Program-made: the position numbers and the translations under genes
Shown: piece by piece, positions 1-7,955 of the stretch
How positions within the stretch are numbered: the stretch's first letter is position 1
How the letters are laid out: each line of letters begins with the position of its first letter
DNA from: an uncultured Lachnospiraceae bacterium
GTDB lineage: Bacteria; Bacillota; Clostridia; Lachnospirales; Lachnospiraceae
Direction of reading: 5' to 3'
Assembly: GCA_947625135.1 (NCBI GenBank)
Contig: CANQNE010000017.1
Coordinates: 1 to 54,887 of the forward strand
DNA length: 54,887 nucleotides
The notes under the pieces: generated by a model
The model's database searches: none
Told to the model about the DNA's origin: nothing
What the model saw: the letters and a program-made list of their open reading frames with translations, nothing else

Positions 1-735
1 CTGACTACACTTGGCGTGGAGGAGGATGTGACGTATCATCTCTCCAAATGGGACCCGGAAAACAGGGAAAAATATATTGGCGAGCCGGAGGTCTGGGAAG
101 AGACGGAGGGACATATCCGGAACATTCTTAAGGAACTGGATATCTCCTTTGTGGAAGATGTAGGAGAAGCGGCCTTCTATGGGCCAAAGGTCGATATCAA
201 TGCCAAAAATGTATACGGCAAGGAAGACACCATGATCACCATCCAGTGGGACGCGCTGCTGGCGGAGCAGTTTGATATGTACTACATCGATCAGAATGGC
301 GAAAAGGTACGGCCTTATATCATCCATAGAACTTCTATGGGCTGTTATGAGAGAACGCTGGCATGGCTCATTGAAAAATACGCGGGGGCATTTCCTACAT
401 GGCTCTGCCCCGAGCAGGTACGGGTGCTGCCTATCTCTGACAAATATCTGGATTATGCGGAGCAGGTAAACGCAAAGCTGAAAGAGAACGGCATCCTGAG
501 TACGGTGGACAGCCGTGCGGAGAAGATCGGCTATAAGATCCGTGAGACAAGGATCGCCAAAGTGCCTTATATGCTGGTGGTAGGCGCAAAGGAAGAAGAG
601 GAAAAGCTGGTGTCCGTCAGAAGCCGGTTCCTGGGCGACGAGGGACAAAAGACACTGGATCAGTTTATCGGCGAGATCACAGAAGAGATCCGCACAAAAA
701 AAATCCGTGAAGTACAGTCGGAGGAGAATAAATAG
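1..735 (+). CDS. thrS: threonyl-tRNA synthetase, C-terminal part (5' truncated by window edge)
   Basis: Class II aminoacyl-tRNA synthetase that charges tRNA-Thr in the cytosol. Only the last 244 or so codons are present and the frame is open to base 1, so the gene begins upstream. What is visible is the end of the catalytic core, with a motif 3-like stretch (HRTSMGCYERTLAWLIE, around residue 103 counted from base 16), then the FPTWLCPEQVRVLPI junction leading into the HGTP anticodon-binding domain (about the last 105 residues). The TEGHIRNIL-type core segment and this domain order are typical of ThrRS. No T-box leader can be assessed because the 5' end is missing. Confidence 0.93.
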   Translation: MTTLGVEEDVTYHLSKWDPENREKYIGEPEVWEETEGHIRNILKELDISFVEDVGEAAFYGPKVDINAKNVYGKEDTMITIQWDALLAEQFDMYYIDQNGEKVRPYIIHRTSMGCYERTLAWLIEKYAGAFPTWLCPEQVRVLPISDKYLDYAEQVNAKLKENGILSTVDSRAEKIGYKIRETRIAKVPYMLVVGAKEEEEKLVSVRSRFLGDEGQKTLDQFIGEITEEIRTKKIREVQSEENK

Positions 736-789
736 AATCCATACGGCGCATACTATCTCCTGTCAGCTTGATCAAAGGAGGTTGTCGAT

Positions 790-939
790 ATGCCTGATTT
801 AGTATGTTCAGCTGTTGACTGTGTGTTTAACGATGAAAAGCTCTGTACCGCAGACAAGATCCACATCGAGGATGATACCTGCTGTGAGAGTTATTGCGAT
901 GATCCGAGAACAGAGGACAGCGGCTGCAGCTGCAAGTAA
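790..939 (+). CDS. DUF1540-type cysteine-rich mini-protein (49 aa)
   Basis: A 49-residue protein with seven cysteines: CSAVDC near the start, LCTA in the middle, then TCCESYC, and a final GCSCK. The spacing C-x4-C ... C-x-A-x-x-I-x-I ... T-C-x-S matches the DUF1540 family, small Cys-rich proteins common in Clostridia and probably metal-binding; the function is unknown. A very good ribosome binding site (aaaggagg) sits 6 bases before the ATG. The gene stands alone between thrS and a hairpin that may terminate it. Confidence 0.75.
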   Translation: MPDLVCSAVDCVFNDEKLCTADKIHIEDDTCCESYCDDPRTEDSGCSCK

Positions 940-949
940 GTGACACTGA

Positions 950-1016
950 GGGAGAGTGCCAAATGAGGAAACGTTCCAGAAAAACTTTCCTCTGCGGCGC
1001 TCTCTTTCACTTTTGC
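950..1016 (+). terminator. hairpin after the DUF1540 gene, terminator-like
   Basis: GGGAGAGTGCC pairs with GGCGCTCTC (one G-U pair) around an inner AGGAAA/TTTCCT stem, followed by a broken T-rich stretch (tttcactttt). It separates the mini-gene from the next operon. The T-run is imperfect, so termination is inferred. Confidence 0.45.
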
Positions 1017-1052
1017 GCGAAATGCCCAAACAGGCGGGATGTGTGAAAGGGA

Positions 1053-1081
1053 TTGCTTTTGCTGCCGGAAATTGGTAAAAT
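1053..1081 (+). promoter_or_regulatory. sigma-A-type promoter for the methyltransferase-hslO-nadE operon
   Basis: TTGCTT and TAAAAT are separated by exactly 17 bases and lie 38 bases before the methyltransferase ATG. Consensus match only. Confidence 0.55.
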
Positions 1082-1119
1082 AAAAATAAAAGTTTGTGAT
1101 CGCAAAGAGGGAGTTCTAT

Positions 1120-1884
1120 ATGGATGCTTACACGGTATTTGCGGAAATATACGATTTGTTCATGGAGGAAACACCTTATCAGGAGTGGTGCGCATATCTG
1201 ACGGACTATCTGAAAAAAAACGGGATCGCTGACGGACTGGTGCTGGATCTGGGATGCGGCACCGGTACGCTGACTACCCTTCTGGCGGAAAAAGGCTATG
1301 ATATGATCGGGGTTGATCTTTCGGAGGATATGCTGGATCGGGCCCTTGAGAAAAGGGACAGCGCCGGACAGGATATTCTGTACCTCTGTCAGGATATGTG
1401 CAGTTTTGAACTGTACGGCACCGTCCGGGCAGTGGTCTGCGTCTGTGATTCTCTGAACTACGTTACAGAAGAAGCAGATCTTTTGCAGGTATTTAAGCTG
1501 GTAAATAATTATCTGGATCCCGGCGGATTGTTTTTGTTTGATATGAACACGCTTTACAAGTACCAGGTCTTGCTGGGAGATCATGTCTTTGCGGAGAATC
1601 GGGATGAAGGCAGCTTTATCTGGGAAAATCATTACGACCCGGAGCAGCAGATCAATGAGTATGCCATGACCTTTTATCTGCGAGAGGAGCATGATAAGTA
1701 CCAGCGATTTGAAGAGTATCATTATCAGCGGGCCTATACCCGCGAAACCATAGAGCGGCTTCTCAGGGAAGCGGGGCTGGAGCTGCTGTCCGTGTATGAC
1801 GACTATTCAGGCCGTCCCCCCGGAGAGCAGAGCGAGCGGCTGTGTTTTGCGGCGCGGGAATGTACAAAAAACAGGGGCCGGTAG
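1120..1884 (+). CDS. class I SAM-dependent methyltransferase
   Basis: A 254-residue soluble protein with a class I methyltransferase fold. Motif I is VLDLGCGTGTL (residues 41-51), followed by the acidic loop GVDLSEDML (about 64-72), where SAM ribose hydroxyls would bind, and motif IV-like VVCVCDSLNYV. The substrate cannot be told from the sequence; relatives are annotated only as methyltransferases. ATG 1120 is chosen because AAAGAGGGA lies 7 bases upstream; an in-frame GTG at 1096 has no such site. hslO follows about 20 bases after the stop, so the two are probably co-transcribed. Confidence 0.85.
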   Translation: MDAYTVFAEIYDLFMEETPYQEWCAYLTDYLKKNGIADGLVLDLGCGTGTLTTLLAEKGYDMIGVDLSEDMLDRALEKRDSAGQDILYLCQDMCSFELYGTVRAVVCVCDSLNYVTEEADLLQVFKLVNNYLDPGGLFLFDMNTLYKYQVLLGDHVFAENRDEGSFIWENHYDPEQQINEYAMTFYLREEHDKYQRFEEYHYQRAYTRETIERLLREAGLELLSVYDDYSGRPPGEQSERLCFAARECTKNRGR

Positions 1885-1905
1885 GACCCCGGATTGGATA
1901 AAGGA

Positions 1906-2802
1906 ATGGAAGATTATATCATTCGGGCAACTGCCGGAAACGGTCAGGTTCGGGCTTTTGCCGCTGTCACAAAAAATCTGGTGGAACATGCAAGGAAGAT
2001 CCACAACACAAGTCCCGTTGCCACGGCTGCGCTGGGACGGCTGCTCACCGCAGGAACGATGATGGGCGTGATGATGAAGGGAGAAAAGGATCTGCTCACC
2101 CTTCAGATCAAGGGCAGGGGCGCGCTGGGAGGCATCGTGGTGACGGCGGACAGCCGGGGACAGGTGAAAGGCTATGTCCATGAGCCCATGGTGCTTTTGC
2201 CGCCAAACGAGAAAGGCAAGCTGGATGTTTCCGGCGCCATCGGGCCGGGCTATTTAAGCGTTATCAAGGATCTGGGCATGAAGGAGCCTTATGTGGGGCA
2301 GACAGCCCTGCAGACAGGAGAGATCGCGGAAGATCTGACCTATTATTTTGCGGTGTCCGAGCAGGTGCCCTCCTCGGTAGGTCTGGGCGTATTGATGAAT
2401 AAAAATAACACGGTCAGTCAGGCGGGAGGCTTTATTATACAGGTGATGCCTTTTGCGGAAGAGAAGACCATTGCGTTTCTGGAAAAAAAGCTGGCGGGGA
2501 TTACAAGCGTTACGTCCCTGCTGGATCAGGGAATGACGCCGGAGGACATACTGGAGGAGCTTCTGGGAGAACTGGAACCGGAGATCACGGATCGGATGCC
2601 CGCAGGATTTTTCTGCGGCTGTTCCAGAGAACGGGTATCTCAGGCATTGGCCAGCATCGGCAAAAAGGATCTGCAGGAGATGATCGCAGAGGGAAAGCCG
2701 GTGGAGATGCGTTGTCATTTTTGTAATACGGCCTATACATTTTCTATTGAAGAAGTGAAAGCGCTTTTGTCCCATCGCGGACAGAAAGGAGACCGGAAGT
2801 GA
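1906..2802 (+). CDS. hslO: Hsp33 redox-regulated chaperone
   Basis: Holdase chaperone that is activated by oxidation of a zinc-bound cysteine cluster. The 298-residue length is normal for the family. The N-terminal YIIRATAGNGQVRAFAA is characteristic, and the C-terminal redox switch is intact: CGC (FFCGCSRE) followed about 30 residues later by C-x-x-C (RCHFCNT). Start: ATG 1906 gives MEDYIIRATA, matching family N-termini; an in-frame TTG at 1894 would add four residues. The stop overlaps the nadE GTG start, indicating translational coupling. Confidence 0.93.
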   Translation: MEDYIIRATAGNGQVRAFAAVTKNLVEHARKIHNTSPVATAALGRLLTAGTMMGVMMKGEKDLLTLQIKGRGALGGIVVTADSRGQVKGYVHEPMVLLPPNEKGKLDVSGAIGPGYLSVIKDLGMKEPYVGQTALQTGEIAEDLTYYFAVSEQVPSSVGLGVLMNKNNTVSQAGGFIIQVMPFAEEKTIAFLEKKLAGITSVTSLLDQGMTPEDILEELLGELEPEITDRMPAGFFCGCSRERVSQALASIGKKDLQEMIAEGKPVEMRCHFCNTAYTFSIEEVKALLSHRGQKGDRK

Positions 2803-4697
2803 AACAGGGATTTATCAAAACGGCAGCGGCGGTGCCCAAGATCAGGGTGGCGGACGTTCCCTATAATGTGGAGCAGATCTGTGTGCTGATGGATGAAACG
2901 GCAAAAAAGGGAGCAAAGATCGTGGTCTTCCCGGAGCTGTGCATTACCGGATATACCTGCGAGGATCTGTTCTGGCAGAATGCCCTGCTGGTAAAAGCAA
3001 AAGAGGGCCTGAAACAGATCGCGGCGCATACGGAGGATATGGACGGCCTTTATTTTGTAGGACTTCCCTATATGTTTGAAAATAAACTGTATAATGTGGC
3101 CGCCGCAGTGAGCGGCGGAGAGATACTGGGTATCGTGCCGAAGAAGCATATCCCCAATTACGGGGAATTTTATGAGGCAAGGCATTTTGAACAGGGATTT
3201 GAAGAATGTAAGCTGACAGAGGAGGGAATCCCCTTCGGCATCAATCAGCTGTTTGGGTGCCGGGAGCTGCCGGAGCTTGTGGTGGCTGCCGAAGTCTGTG
3301 AGGATCTCTGGGTGCCGGACCCGCCCAGCATCCGCCACGGGATGGCCGGGGCAACGGTGATCGTCAACTTATCGGCCAGCGACGAGGTGACCGCCAAGGA
3401 CGTTTACAGAAAAGAACTTGTGAAGGGCCAGTCAGCCCGGCTGCTGTGCGCTTACCTCTTTTCCTCAGCGGGAGACGGGGAATCCACCACGGATCTGGTG
3501 TTCAGCGGACACTGTCTTATCGGGGAGAACGGGGTCATCCTGGGAGAATCCCAGCGCTTTGTCAATGAGACGATTTACGCGGATGTGGACATATACCGTC
3601 TTGTGGCGGAACGTCGGAAAATAACGGGCTTTCACAATCGGACAGAGGGCTACCGGAAAAACAGCTTTTCCCTGAAAATAGAAGAAACGCCTCTGAAACG
3701 GTTTTTTGACCCGGCGCCTTTTGTGCCCTCGTCAAAGGAAAACCGGACCAGACGCTGCGAAGATATCATCTCTATACAGGTGATGGGCCTGAAAAAACGT
3801 CTGGCGCATACAGGGGTCAAAGCGGTAGTCATTGGGATTTCCGGCGGTTTGGATTCCACGCTGGCGCTTCTTGTCACCGTCCGGGCGCTGGATCTGCTTG
3901 AAATTCCCAGGAAAAATCTGGAGGCGGTGACGATGCCCTGCTTTGGAACAACGGACCGTACGTATCAAAACGCCTGCAAGCTGGCAGGGACGTTGGGAGC
4001 GACGCTGCGGGAGGTTTCCATACAGGAGGCGGTGCAGGTGCATTTCCGGGATATCGGTCATGATCCCCATGTGCGGGATGTGACATACGAAAATGCGCAG
4101 GCCCGTGAGCGGACGCAGGTACTGATGGATATCGCCAACGAAAAAAACGGACTGGTGATCGGAACGGGAGACCTGTCAGAGCTGGCGCTTGGCTGGGCAA
4201 CCTACAACGGAGATCACATGTCCATGTACGGGGTGAATGTGTCGGTGCCGAAGACGCTGGTGCGCCATCTTGTCCGCTACTTTGCGGATACCTGCAGGCA
4301 GGAAGAACTGCGCGGCGTGCTGCTGGATGTGCTGGACACTCCGGTGAGCCCGGAGCTGCTGCCGCCCAAAGACGGCGTGATCGCGCAGAAAACGGAAGAC
4401 CTGGTAGGGCCTTATGAGCTGCATGACTTCTTTTTATATTATATGCTCCGTTTCGGTTATGAGCCGGGCAAGATCTACCGTATCGCGAAGCTGGCTTTTG
4501 CCGGCGTTTATGAGGACGAAGTCATCAAAAAGTGGCTGAAAACCTTTTACCGGCGGTTTTTCGCTCAGCAGTTCAAGCGTTCCTGCCTGCCGGACGGACC
4601 GAAGGTGGGCAGTGTTGCAGTATCTCCCAGAGGAGATCTGCGTATGCCCAGTGATGCGTCCGCCGCTGTCTGGCTGGAGGAGATCGAAGCATTGTAG
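2799..4697 (+). CDS. nadE: glutamine-dependent NAD+ synthetase
   Basis: Last step of NAD biosynthesis: amidates deamido-NAD using ammonia released from glutamine. The 632-residue two-domain form is seen. An N-terminal nitrilase-like glutaminase carries its triad: Glu in FPELCITGY (about 50), Lys in VPKKHIPNY (about 118) and Cys in AAEVCEDLW (about 166). A C-terminal synthetase carries the ATP-binding GISGGLDST loop (about 346-354). GTG start at 2799 overlaps the hslO stop, with GAAAGGAG 8 bases upstream. The C-terminus ends with the usual RMPSDASAAVWLEEIEAL, so the gene is complete. Its 3' end is overlapped by a convergent minus-strand frame. Confidence 0.95.
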   Translation: MKQGFIKTAAAVPKIRVADVPYNVEQICVLMDETAKKGAKIVVFPELCITGYTCEDLFWQNALLVKAKEGLKQIAAHTEDMDGLYFVGLPYMFENKLYNVAAAVSGGEILGIVPKKHIPNYGEFYEARHFEQGFEECKLTEEGIPFGINQLFGCRELPELVVAAEVCEDLWVPDPPSIRHGMAGATVIVNLSASDEVTAKDVYRKELVKGQSARLLCAYLFSSAGDGESTTDLVFSGHCLIGENGVILGESQRFVNETIYADVDIYRLVAERRKITGFHNRTEGYRKNSFSLKIEETPLKRFFDPAPFVPSSKENRTRRCEDIISIQVMGLKKRLAHTGVKAVVIGISGGLDSTLALLVTVRALDLLEIPRKNLEAVTMPCFGTTDRTYQNACKLAGTLGATLREVSIQEAVQVHFRDIGHDPHVRDVTYENAQARERTQVLMDIANEKNGLVIGTGDLSELALGWATYNGDHMSMYGVNVSVPKTLVRHLVRYFADTCRQEELRGVLLDVLDTPVSPELLPPKDGVIAQKTEDLVGPYELHDFFLYYMLRFGYEPGKIYRIAKLAFAGVYEDEVIKKWLKTFYRRFFAQQFKRSCLPDGPKVGSVAVSPRGDLRMPSDASAAVWLEEIEAL

Positions 4698-4831
4698 TTG
4701 GGAGTCTCCGGCGGCTTTTTGCTGAACATCTGTACCAGGAGGAAGATCAGCACCACAAGGAGAGCCACGAATACGATGGTGTAGATCAGTTCTTTCGTAT
4801 GGATGACAAAGATTTTGGTTTTTGAACTCAT
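4565..4831 (-). CDS. small single-pass membrane protein, apparently truncated
   Basis: An 88-residue frame read towards nadE. The N-terminus (SKTKIFVIHTKELIYTIVF) and one hydrophobic segment (about residues 14-34) then SKKPPETP resemble the start of a Lachnospiraceae family whose longer members continue into an extracellular FMN-binding-like domain. Here, just after that point (about residue 45), the frame runs into the antisense of the nadE 3' end, so the remaining 43 residues are probably not native. A good ribosome binding site (GGGGAAGGTG) precedes the ATG, so a short membrane peptide could still be made. Family assignment is from memory of the N-terminal pattern. Confidence 0.45.
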   Translation of the reverse strand: MSSKTKIFVIHTKELIYTIVFVALLVVLIFLLVQMFSKKPPETPNYNASISSSQTAADASLGIRRSPLGDTATLPTFGPSGRQERLNC

Positions 4832-4925
4832 GAAATCACCTTCCCCTTTTGTATTTCAATATATGAAAACGAATGTGGGGTTATGAATAAAGATGATCAG
4901 GTACAAGGAGAGGACGATGGCCGGC

Positions 4926-4995
4926 GTGAGAGCTTCCTTTGCAGGGCTGATCTCTCATCGCCCCGTCGGAAAAACGTTCCGGAATGGAGAGTTTT
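4926..4995 (+). repeat. tail-only copy of the dispersed three-hairpin element
   Basis: Contains a hairpin GTGAGAG/CTCTCAT (one wobble pair) followed by CATCGCCCCGTCG, then AACGTTCCGGAATGGAG. This matches hairpin 3 and the tail of the full copies at 7782 and 27942. The GGAATGGAG at its end acts as the ribosome binding site of the lipid kinase. Hairpins 1 and 2 of the full element are not recognisable upstream. Confidence 0.6.
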
Positions 4996-5886
4996 ATGCA
5001 GAAAAAATTATTGTTTGTATATAATGCACATGCGGGAAAAGGACAGATCAAGAATAAAATTTCCGACATTGTAGATATTTTTGTAAAAAAGGATTATGAG
5101 GTCACAATTTACCCCACCCAGTATTATCTGGACGGATACCGGAAGATCAAGGAAGTGGGGGAAAAGTACGATCTGATCGTGTGCAGCGGCGGAGACGGTA
5201 CGCTGAACGAAACGGTGTCCGGTATCATGAATCTGAAAAGCAAGATTCCCATCGGTTACATACCCGCAGGTACTACCAACGATTTTTCCACCAGCCTCGG
5301 TATTCCCAAGCAGCCTCTGAAGGCGGCGGAGGTTGCGGTGGGCGATCATATCTTCTCAAGTGATATCGGCACGCTCAACGGGAAATATTTTGTCTATGTA
5401 GCGGCGTTCGGCCTGTTTACGGACGTTTCCTATCAGACCAATCAGGATCTGAAAAATGTGCTGGGTCATTCTGCTTATCTGCTGGAGGGCGTGAAACGGC
5501 TTTACAATATCACCTCCTATGCCATCAAGGTGCGGTGCGAGGGGGTGGAATTGAGCGGCGATTATCTTTACGGGATGGTCACAAATTCCATTTCAGTGGG
5601 CGGATTCAAAAATCTCACGGGAAAAGATGTGAAGCTGGACGACGGGCTTTATGAGGTGACGCTGATCAAGCGGCCACAGAACCCTCTTCAGGTCAACGAG
5701 CTGATCGGCTCCGTGCTGAGCGGGGATCTGAAAAATTCGTCGAATATTGACAATTTTAAGACTTCCCGCCTCACCATCACCAGTGAGGAGGAAATCCCAT
5801 GGACGGTGGACGGAGAATATGGAGGAGACTACAAAAACGTGGAGATCGTCAATTATCAAAGCGCAGTGCAGATCCATATCCCGTGA
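4996..5886 (+). CDS. diacylglycerol/lipid kinase family protein (DagK/YegS type)
   Basis: A 296-residue protein of the DAGK catalytic family, which phosphorylates diacylglycerol or a related lipid at the inner membrane face. The N-terminus FVYNAHAGKGQIKNK and the nucleotide-binding SGGDGTLNE (about 62-70), followed by PIGYIPAGTTNDF, are diagnostic. The C-terminal TVDGEYGGD is the usual second-domain motif. ATG 4996 is chosen over the in-frame ATG 4984 because the latter lies inside the GGAATGGAG site that serves 4996. The start region lies on the tail of a dispersed repeat element. Recycling of diacylglycerol is the likely role; the exact substrate is open. Confidence 0.85.
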   Translation: MQKKLLFVYNAHAGKGQIKNKISDIVDIFVKKDYEVTIYPTQYYLDGYRKIKEVGEKYDLIVCSGGDGTLNETVSGIMNLKSKIPIGYIPAGTTNDFSTSLGIPKQPLKAAEVAVGDHIFSSDIGTLNGKYFVYVAAFGLFTDVSYQTNQDLKNVLGHSAYLLEGVKRLYNITSYAIKVRCEGVELSGDYLYGMVTNSISVGGFKNLTGKDVKLDDGLYEVTLIKRPQNPLQVNELIGSVLSGDLKNSSNIDNFKTSRLTITSEEEIPWTVDGEYGGDYKNVEIVNYQSAVQIHIP

Positions 5887-5917
5887 CGGCGCAGGGCCAC
5901 ATTCCTGATGGAAGACA

Positions 5918-5946
5918 TTGCATTTTGATATAGAATGTGATAAACT
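5918..5946 (+). promoter_or_regulatory. candidate promoter for fba
   Basis: TTGCAT, 17-base spacer, TAAACT, ending 36 bases before the fba ATG. It suggests fba has its own transcript separate from the lipid kinase gene. Confidence 0.45.
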
Positions 5947-5982
5947 AAACATAATATCAATAACAGGAAATGGAGGAAAAAT

Positions 5983-6846
5983 ATGTTAGTTTCAGCGAAA
6001 GAAATGTTACAGAAGGCAAAGGCCGGACATTATGCAGTGGGCCAGTTCAACATCAACAATCTTGAGTGGACAAAAGCCATCCTTGCGGTGGCAGAGGAGC
6101 TGAAATCCCCGGTTATCTTAGGTGTTTCCGAGGGCGCGGGCAAATATATGACCGGTTTCAGGACAGTGGCGGACATGGTGAAGGCAATGATCGGAGAGAT
6201 GAAGATCACCGTTCCCGTGGCGCTTCATTTGGATCACGGTACTTATGAAGGCTGCCTGAAATGTGTGGAAGCAGGCTTTTCATCCATTATGTTTGACGGT
6301 TCCCATTATCCGATCGAGGAAAATGTGGAAAAGACAAAAGAGCTTGTACAGATCTGCAGCGAGCATGGCATGAGCCTGGAAGCCGAGGTGGGTTCCATCG
6401 GCGGCGAGGAAGACGGCGTGATCGGCGCGGGTGAGTGCGCGGATCCCAATGAATGTAAGATGATCGCGGATCTTGGCATCGACATGCTGGCGGCAGGCAT
6501 CGGCAACATCCATGGCAAATATCCTGCAAACTGGCAGGGACTCAGCTTTGAGACGCTGGACGCCATTCAGCAGCTCACCGGAGATATGCCCCTTGTCCTT
6601 CACGGCGGGACAGGCATCCCTGAGGATATGATCAAGAAGGCCATTTCTCTGGGCGTTGCAAAGATCAATGTGAATACGGAATGTCAGCTTTCCTTTGCAG
6701 CCGCCACAAGAAAATATATTGAGGCGGGCAAGGATCTGGAAGGCAAAGGATTTGATCCCCGTAAGCTGCTGCTTCCCGGTACGGAAGCCATCAAGGAGAC
6801 GGTGCGTGAAAAGATGCAGCTGTTTGGTTCTGTAGGAAAGGCATAA
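5983..6846 (+). CDS. fba: class II fructose-1,6-bisphosphate aldolase
   Basis: Zinc-dependent glycolytic aldolase: fructose-1,6-bisphosphate to dihydroxyacetone phosphate plus glyceraldehyde-3-phosphate. At 287 residues it is of normal length. Visible landmarks are GQFNINNLEW (N-terminus), HLDHGTYEGC (metal/catalytic Asp-His region, about residue 80), EAEVGSIGGEED, NIHGKYP (metal His) and LHGGTGIPE (metal His and phosphate loop), then INVNTECQ. TGGAGG lies 7 bases before the ATG. A related aldolase acting on tagatose bisphosphate cannot be excluded, but fba is the likelier reading. Confidence 0.92.
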   Translation: MLVSAKEMLQKAKAGHYAVGQFNINNLEWTKAILAVAEELKSPVILGVSEGAGKYMTGFRTVADMVKAMIGEMKITVPVALHLDHGTYEGCLKCVEAGFSSIMFDGSHYPIEENVEKTKELVQICSEHGMSLEAEVGSIGGEEDGVIGAGECADPNECKMIADLGIDMLAAGIGNIHGKYPANWQGLSFETLDAIQQLTGDMPLVLHGGTGIPEDMIKKAISLGVAKINVNTECQLSFAAATRKYIEAGKDLEGKGFDPRKLLLPGTEAIKETVREKMQLFGSVGKA

Positions 6847-6861
6847 AGAGAGAATGAATTG

Positions 6862-6932
6862 TCCGGGGACAGTTTTCTGGGCAGACGGACAGGACATCTG
6901 TCTGAAGGCCGGGACTGTCCCCGCTTTGTTGT
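6862..6932 (+). terminator. branched hairpin after fba, probable terminator
   Basis: CGGGGACAGT (6864-6873) pairs exactly with ACTGTCCCCG (6914-6923), enclosing a second CAGAC/GTCTG stem, and is followed by ctttgttgtg. The T-run is weak, so an RNA-stabilising or attenuating role is also possible. Confidence 0.5.
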
Positions 6933-6969
6933 GCGTCCAACGGCGCGCATGTGAAGGAGAGAAGAATAA

Positions 6970-7785
6970 ATGGGAATCAGGATCGCATTTGACTGTCTGC
7001 CCGGCGGGCTGCATAAGGCGGTGACAATGAGCTTTGACGATGGCAAGCTGGCGGATATACGGCTGGCGGAGCTGTTTCGTAAATACGGGATCAGGGGAAC
7101 CTTTCATTACAACAGTGAAAACATCAACAAAGATACCTATGTGTCCGACGAACAGATCCGGCAGATCGGCGCTTATCATGAGATCTCCGCTCACGGTGCC
7201 ACGCATCCGTTTCTGGAGCAGCTTCCCCTCTCCATGGCGGTGCAGGAGATCATGGACGACAGAAGATATCTGGAGCCGCTGGCAGAGCGGCCTGTGCGGG
7301 GGATGAGTTATCCTTATGGTACGTATTCAGAGCCTTTGAAGGAGGCTCTCCGGGCGGCGGGGATGGAATACAGCCGCACCATCAAAAATACTTCGGAATT
7401 TGATTTGCCCATGGATTTTATGGAGTGGCATCCCACCTGTCACCAGAGCCATGATATCGACAGCCTGTGGGAGCGGTTTTATCATAAAAAGAAACATATC
7501 CGGGTGTTTTATATGTGGGGACACAGCTATGAGTTTGACCGGGATCAGTCATGGGACAGAATGGAAGCGTTCTGCCGGAAGATTGGCGGGCGTGAAGATA
7601 TATGGTATGCCACCAATCAGGAGATCGTGGATTATGTCACGGCCATGCGGCGCCTTTCTCTGGCGGCAGACCGGACTTATGCGTATAACCCCAGTGCGCT
7701 GGATGTGTGGATTCTTGTGGAAAATAAGCCGGTATGCGTGCCTGCGGGAGCCACCGTCCGTCTCACGGAAGTTGGAAGAGTATAG
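6970..7785 (+). CDS. polysaccharide deacetylase family protein (NodB/CE4 fold), cytosolic
   Basis: A 271-residue carbohydrate-esterase-4-like protein. Motif 1 is TMSFDDG (about 21-27; catalytic base and metal Asp), and motif 2 is HGATHP (about 77-82; the two metal-binding His). GMSYPYGTYSE matches the third CE4 region, and the wide C-terminal WHPTCHQSHDI adds further His residues. There is no signal peptide or membrane segment, so it should act inside the cell on a small or soluble acylated substrate rather than on the wall. Strong ribosome binding site (GAAGGAGAG). The stop codon lies at the left edge of the dispersed element. Confidence 0.85.
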   Translation: MGIRIAFDCLPGGLHKAVTMSFDDGKLADIRLAELFRKYGIRGTFHYNSENINKDTYVSDEQIRQIGAYHEISAHGATHPFLEQLPLSMAVQEIMDDRRYLEPLAERPVRGMSYPYGTYSEPLKEALRAAGMEYSRTIKNTSEFDLPMDFMEWHPTCHQSHDIDSLWERFYHKKKHIRVFYMWGHSYEFDRDQSWDRMEAFCRKIGGREDIWYATNQEIVDYVTAMRRLSLAADRTYAYNPSALDVWILVENKPVCVPAGATVRLTEVGRV

Positions 7786-7931
7786 TGTGAAAAATAAGCT
7801 CGATAGCTTATTTTTCACACGGCAATTTGTGCCGGAGCGTCACAAATTGCTCTGATGGCAGATGAGAAATCATATTCGCGAATTTCTCATCGCCCCGTCG
7901 CGCAGAACGCTCCGGAATGGAGATTAACATG
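7782..7931 (+). repeat. dispersed three-hairpin element, full copy 1
   Basis: Hairpin 1: GTGTGAAAAATAAGC, loop TCGATA, perfect 15-bp complement. Hairpin 2: GCAATTTGTG, loop CCGGAGCGT, perfect 10-bp complement. Hairpin 3: GATGAGAAAT, loop with palindromic ATTCGCGAAT, ATTTCTCATC. Then a tail CGCCCCGTCGCGCAGA, ACGCTCCGG and AATGGAG. The hairpin-2 loop is exactly complementary to the ACGCTCCGG that touches the AATGGAG ribosome binding site, so a pseudoknot could mask it. The second full copy is at 27942-28090, about 88 per cent identical by eye. It begins inside the stop codon of the upstream gene and ends at a start codon. Confidence 0.8.
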
Positions 7932-7955
7932 TCAAAGGGAGGAAAAACAGTATGA
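7929..7955 (+). CDS. 8-codon upstream ORF coupled to the nucleotidyltransferase gene
   Basis: ATG at 7929 follows the repeat's AATGGAG site and opens MSKGGKTV, ending in TGA at 7953-7955, which overlaps the ATG (7952) of the next gene. The coding bases themselves contain AAAGGGAGGAAA, the ribosome binding site of the next gene. Nothing but position supports translation; it may be a coupling peptide or an accident of sequence. Confidence 0.3.
   Translation: MSKGGKTV

Noticed and set aside
808-1722. Minus-strand 304-residue frame
   Set aside because: Antisense of the DUF1540 and methyltransferase genes; no ribosome binding site and no protein-like pattern.
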